Below are positions 5,825 through 7,123 of a stretch of DNA of 7,123 nucleotides, in pieces. Each line of letters begins with the position of its first letter. The stretch's first letter is position 1. The translations under genes were made by a program, and so were the position numbers. The notes below the pieces were generated by a model. The model worked only from the letters and a program-made list of their open reading frames with translations. It was not told the DNA's origin and made no database searches. The stretch is from NCBI GenBank assembly GCA_945221685.1, contig CALYNN010000080.1, forward strand, positions 1 to 7,123, in the 5' to 3' direction. This DNA is from an uncultured Clostridia bacterium. GTDB lineage: Bacteria; Bacillota; Clostridia; Oscillospirales; Acutalibacteraceae.

Positions 5825-7123
5825 ACTGAGCGATATAAAGGAAAAAGCAGTAAAATTAAAGGATTATGCTGTTGATATGTTCAAAAAGCCTGACGGACTC
5901 GGCGATTTATACAGGGATAATACTGCTGTTTTAAAGCACCGTGAATGGCGAGGAGTTAAAGACACCGCTTACGATTATTACAGGTGGCTTGTCACCTGGA
6001 AGGATATGATTGTAATGGTGGGCAAGGCTCCCGTTTCAACGGTTAAAGGCTTGTGGAGATATCGTTGGATGGCATCGTACCTTTCCGCTCCTGCTTTTGT
6101 TGACCGTCATGTTGCAGGGTTAAGAGGTCCGCAGCTTCGTATGGCTCATTTGCACTACAATATGATTGTTAAGCATACAACAAAGCTTATCAATATTTCA
6201 TTTCGTGCAGATGAAAAAATCAATCCGAATAACAAGCTTTCAAAAAAGATTGTTCTTATGGATGAGATAGTACCCAACGAGGTGTTTTTAGGCTTTCCAA
6301 ACCTTATTCCAATGCCTTTGCAGACAATTCCTATTTTCCTTACATCAATGGTTGACCAGCAAATTACACCGCCCTACCTTGAAAGTGTAGAGGCTTACGG
6401 CGTTCCTGCCGATGTTTGTCCGCTACCGAGTGCAGAGGCAGGCGTTGCTGTTGACGACGATTATCCTAAAATGGGCTGCTGCTTGATTTCAACCAATATG
6501 CCTTGCGACGGCTCAATTATGAACACCTCATTTCTTGAAAGACGACTTAAATTGCCGTCACACTATTTTGGAGTACCCCTTCGTTATGACGGAGAAGATG
6601 TTCAGGAATATGCTGTTGACGAAATTAAGTCACTTATTAAATTTATTGAAGACCAAACAGGCGAAAGGTTTGATTGGGACGCGTATTTTTCAAGGATGAA
6701 GGACTACAACAAGCAGCTTGACTATGAACTGCAAAAATGGGATGTAAACAAAACTCCGTATCCGCAGATGACAGGCGCATGCTTTTGGCTATACAGAATT
6801 TTTTATTTTAATCTATCAGGCGGTTCAAATGAAAAATTCTTGAAGGTAGATGAAAAAGTCAACAAAATAATGATGAAGGCGTACGAAAATAAAACACCTG
6901 TATCAAAGGAAATGCGTCATAGGGCAATCGTTTGGTCCTGCCCTGCAAACTATTACACAAGCTTTGCTAATTGGCTTGAGAATTGCTGGGGAATCAATGT
7001 TGTAATGGATATGGAAACAATGATTTCCTATCTTAAAATTGACGATGAAGATAAAGAGCAGTCTCTAAAGGATTTGGCAAAAACCTATCAGCGTTCAATT
7101 ATGCGTAAGCATACCAAGGGCGG
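5811..7123 (+). CDS. Second 2-hydroxyacyl-CoA dehydratase / benzoyl-CoA reductase family subunit (HgdA-like), 3' end outside window
   Basis: An open frame with 437 complete codons and no stop before the window ends. The N-terminal 130 residues are basic and aromatic, for example DYYRWLVTWKDM (55-66) and LWRYRWMASYL (81-91). The HGD-D-like core follows: PPYLESVEAYGVPADVCPLP (187-206), KMGCCLISTNMPCDG (220-234), LPSHYFGVPLRY (248-259), YAVDEIKSLIKFIEDQTGER (267-286), RMKDYN (295-300) and RAIVWSCPANY (371-381). C203, C232 and C377 are the likeliest cluster ligands; C223, C224, C324 and C392 are extra. It overlaps the HgdB-like stop by 14 nt in another frame, indicating coupled translation and a two-subunit enzyme. 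Its purine-rich site (5791-5807) is weak, fitting reinitiation. It already exceeds many family subunits in length, so a longer N-terminus or a C-terminal extension is possible. Confidence 0.82.
   Translation, partial: MLKIKLSDIKEKAVKLKDYAVDMFKKPDGLGDLYRDNTAVLKHREWRGVKDTAYDYYRWLVTWKDMIVMVGKAPVSTVKGLWRYRWMASYLSAPAFVDRHVAGLRGPQLRMAHLHYNMIVKHTTKLINISFRADEKINPNNKLSKKIVLMDEIVPNEVFLGFPNLIPMPLQTIPIFLTSMVDQQITPPYLESVEAYGVPADVCPLPSAEAGVAVDDDYPKMGCCLISTNMPCDGSIMNTSFLERRLKLPSHYFGVPLRYDGEDVQEYAVDEIKSLIKFIEDQTGERFDWDAYFSRMKDYNKQLDYELQKWDVNKTPYPQMTGACFWLYRIFYFNLSGGSNEKFLKVDEKVNKIMMKAYENKTPVSKEMRHRAIVWSCPANYYTSFANWLENCWGINVVMDMETMISYLKIDDEDKEQSLKDLAKTYQRSIMRKHTKG

Overview
The window looks like the end of an assembled contig from an AT-rich, low-GC Gram-positive anaerobe, most likely a gut Clostridia/Oscillospirales-type bacterium. 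Support comes from strong AGGAGG/GAGGT ribosome-binding sites, TTGAnn/TATAnT promoters, a class II GalT, and oxygen-sensitive-type 2-hydroxyacyl-CoA dehydratase family proteins. This is inference; there is no rRNA marker. The first 50 bases are not biological: they are an Illumina Nextera i5/Read-1 adapter left on the contig end.

Left region (51-1945, minus strand): a compact operon for galactoside breakdown, read right to left. A 152-residue helical protein overlaps by 41 nt a 431-residue right-handed beta-helix protein, followed after 27 nt by the first 51 codons of a GH112 galactosyl phosphorylase. The helical/beta-helix pair resembles the two-part GH136 lacto-N-biosidase (helical GH136I-like partner plus beta-helix catalytic GH136II-like subunit). 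Neither protein has a visible signal peptide, so a cytoplasmic version is suggested.

Middle region (1946-3683): a divergent intergenic region carries a minus-strand promoter candidate and a strong plus-strand promoter. The plus-strand -10 lies between the arms of a 10-bp inverted repeat. Then comes galT, closed by a clear intrinsic terminator. The metabolic logic joins the two sides: the beta-helix enzyme would release a galactosyl disaccharide, GH112 would phosphorolyse it to galactose-1-phosphate, and GalT would move it into UDP-galactose/glucose-1-phosphate without galactokinase.

Right region (3684-7123, plus strand): a separately promoted operon. It encodes a CooC/MinD/NifH-superfamily ATPase with a CxC metal-binding motif, then two different 2-hydroxyacyl-CoA dehydratase/benzoyl-CoA reductase (HgdA/HgdB, HGD-D) family subunits. 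The genes are tightly packed (14-nt gap, then 14-nt overlap), and the last runs off the window. The usual ASKHA-type activator (archerase, HgdC/FldI type) is not in the window; a CooC-like ATPase sits in its place. This is the best candidate here for an undescribed system: a two-subunit iron-sulfur reductase or dehydratase matured or energised by a CooC-type ATPase. Its substrate cannot be read from the sequence.

I see no tRNA, rRNA, CRISPR array, insertion sequence or phage gene.
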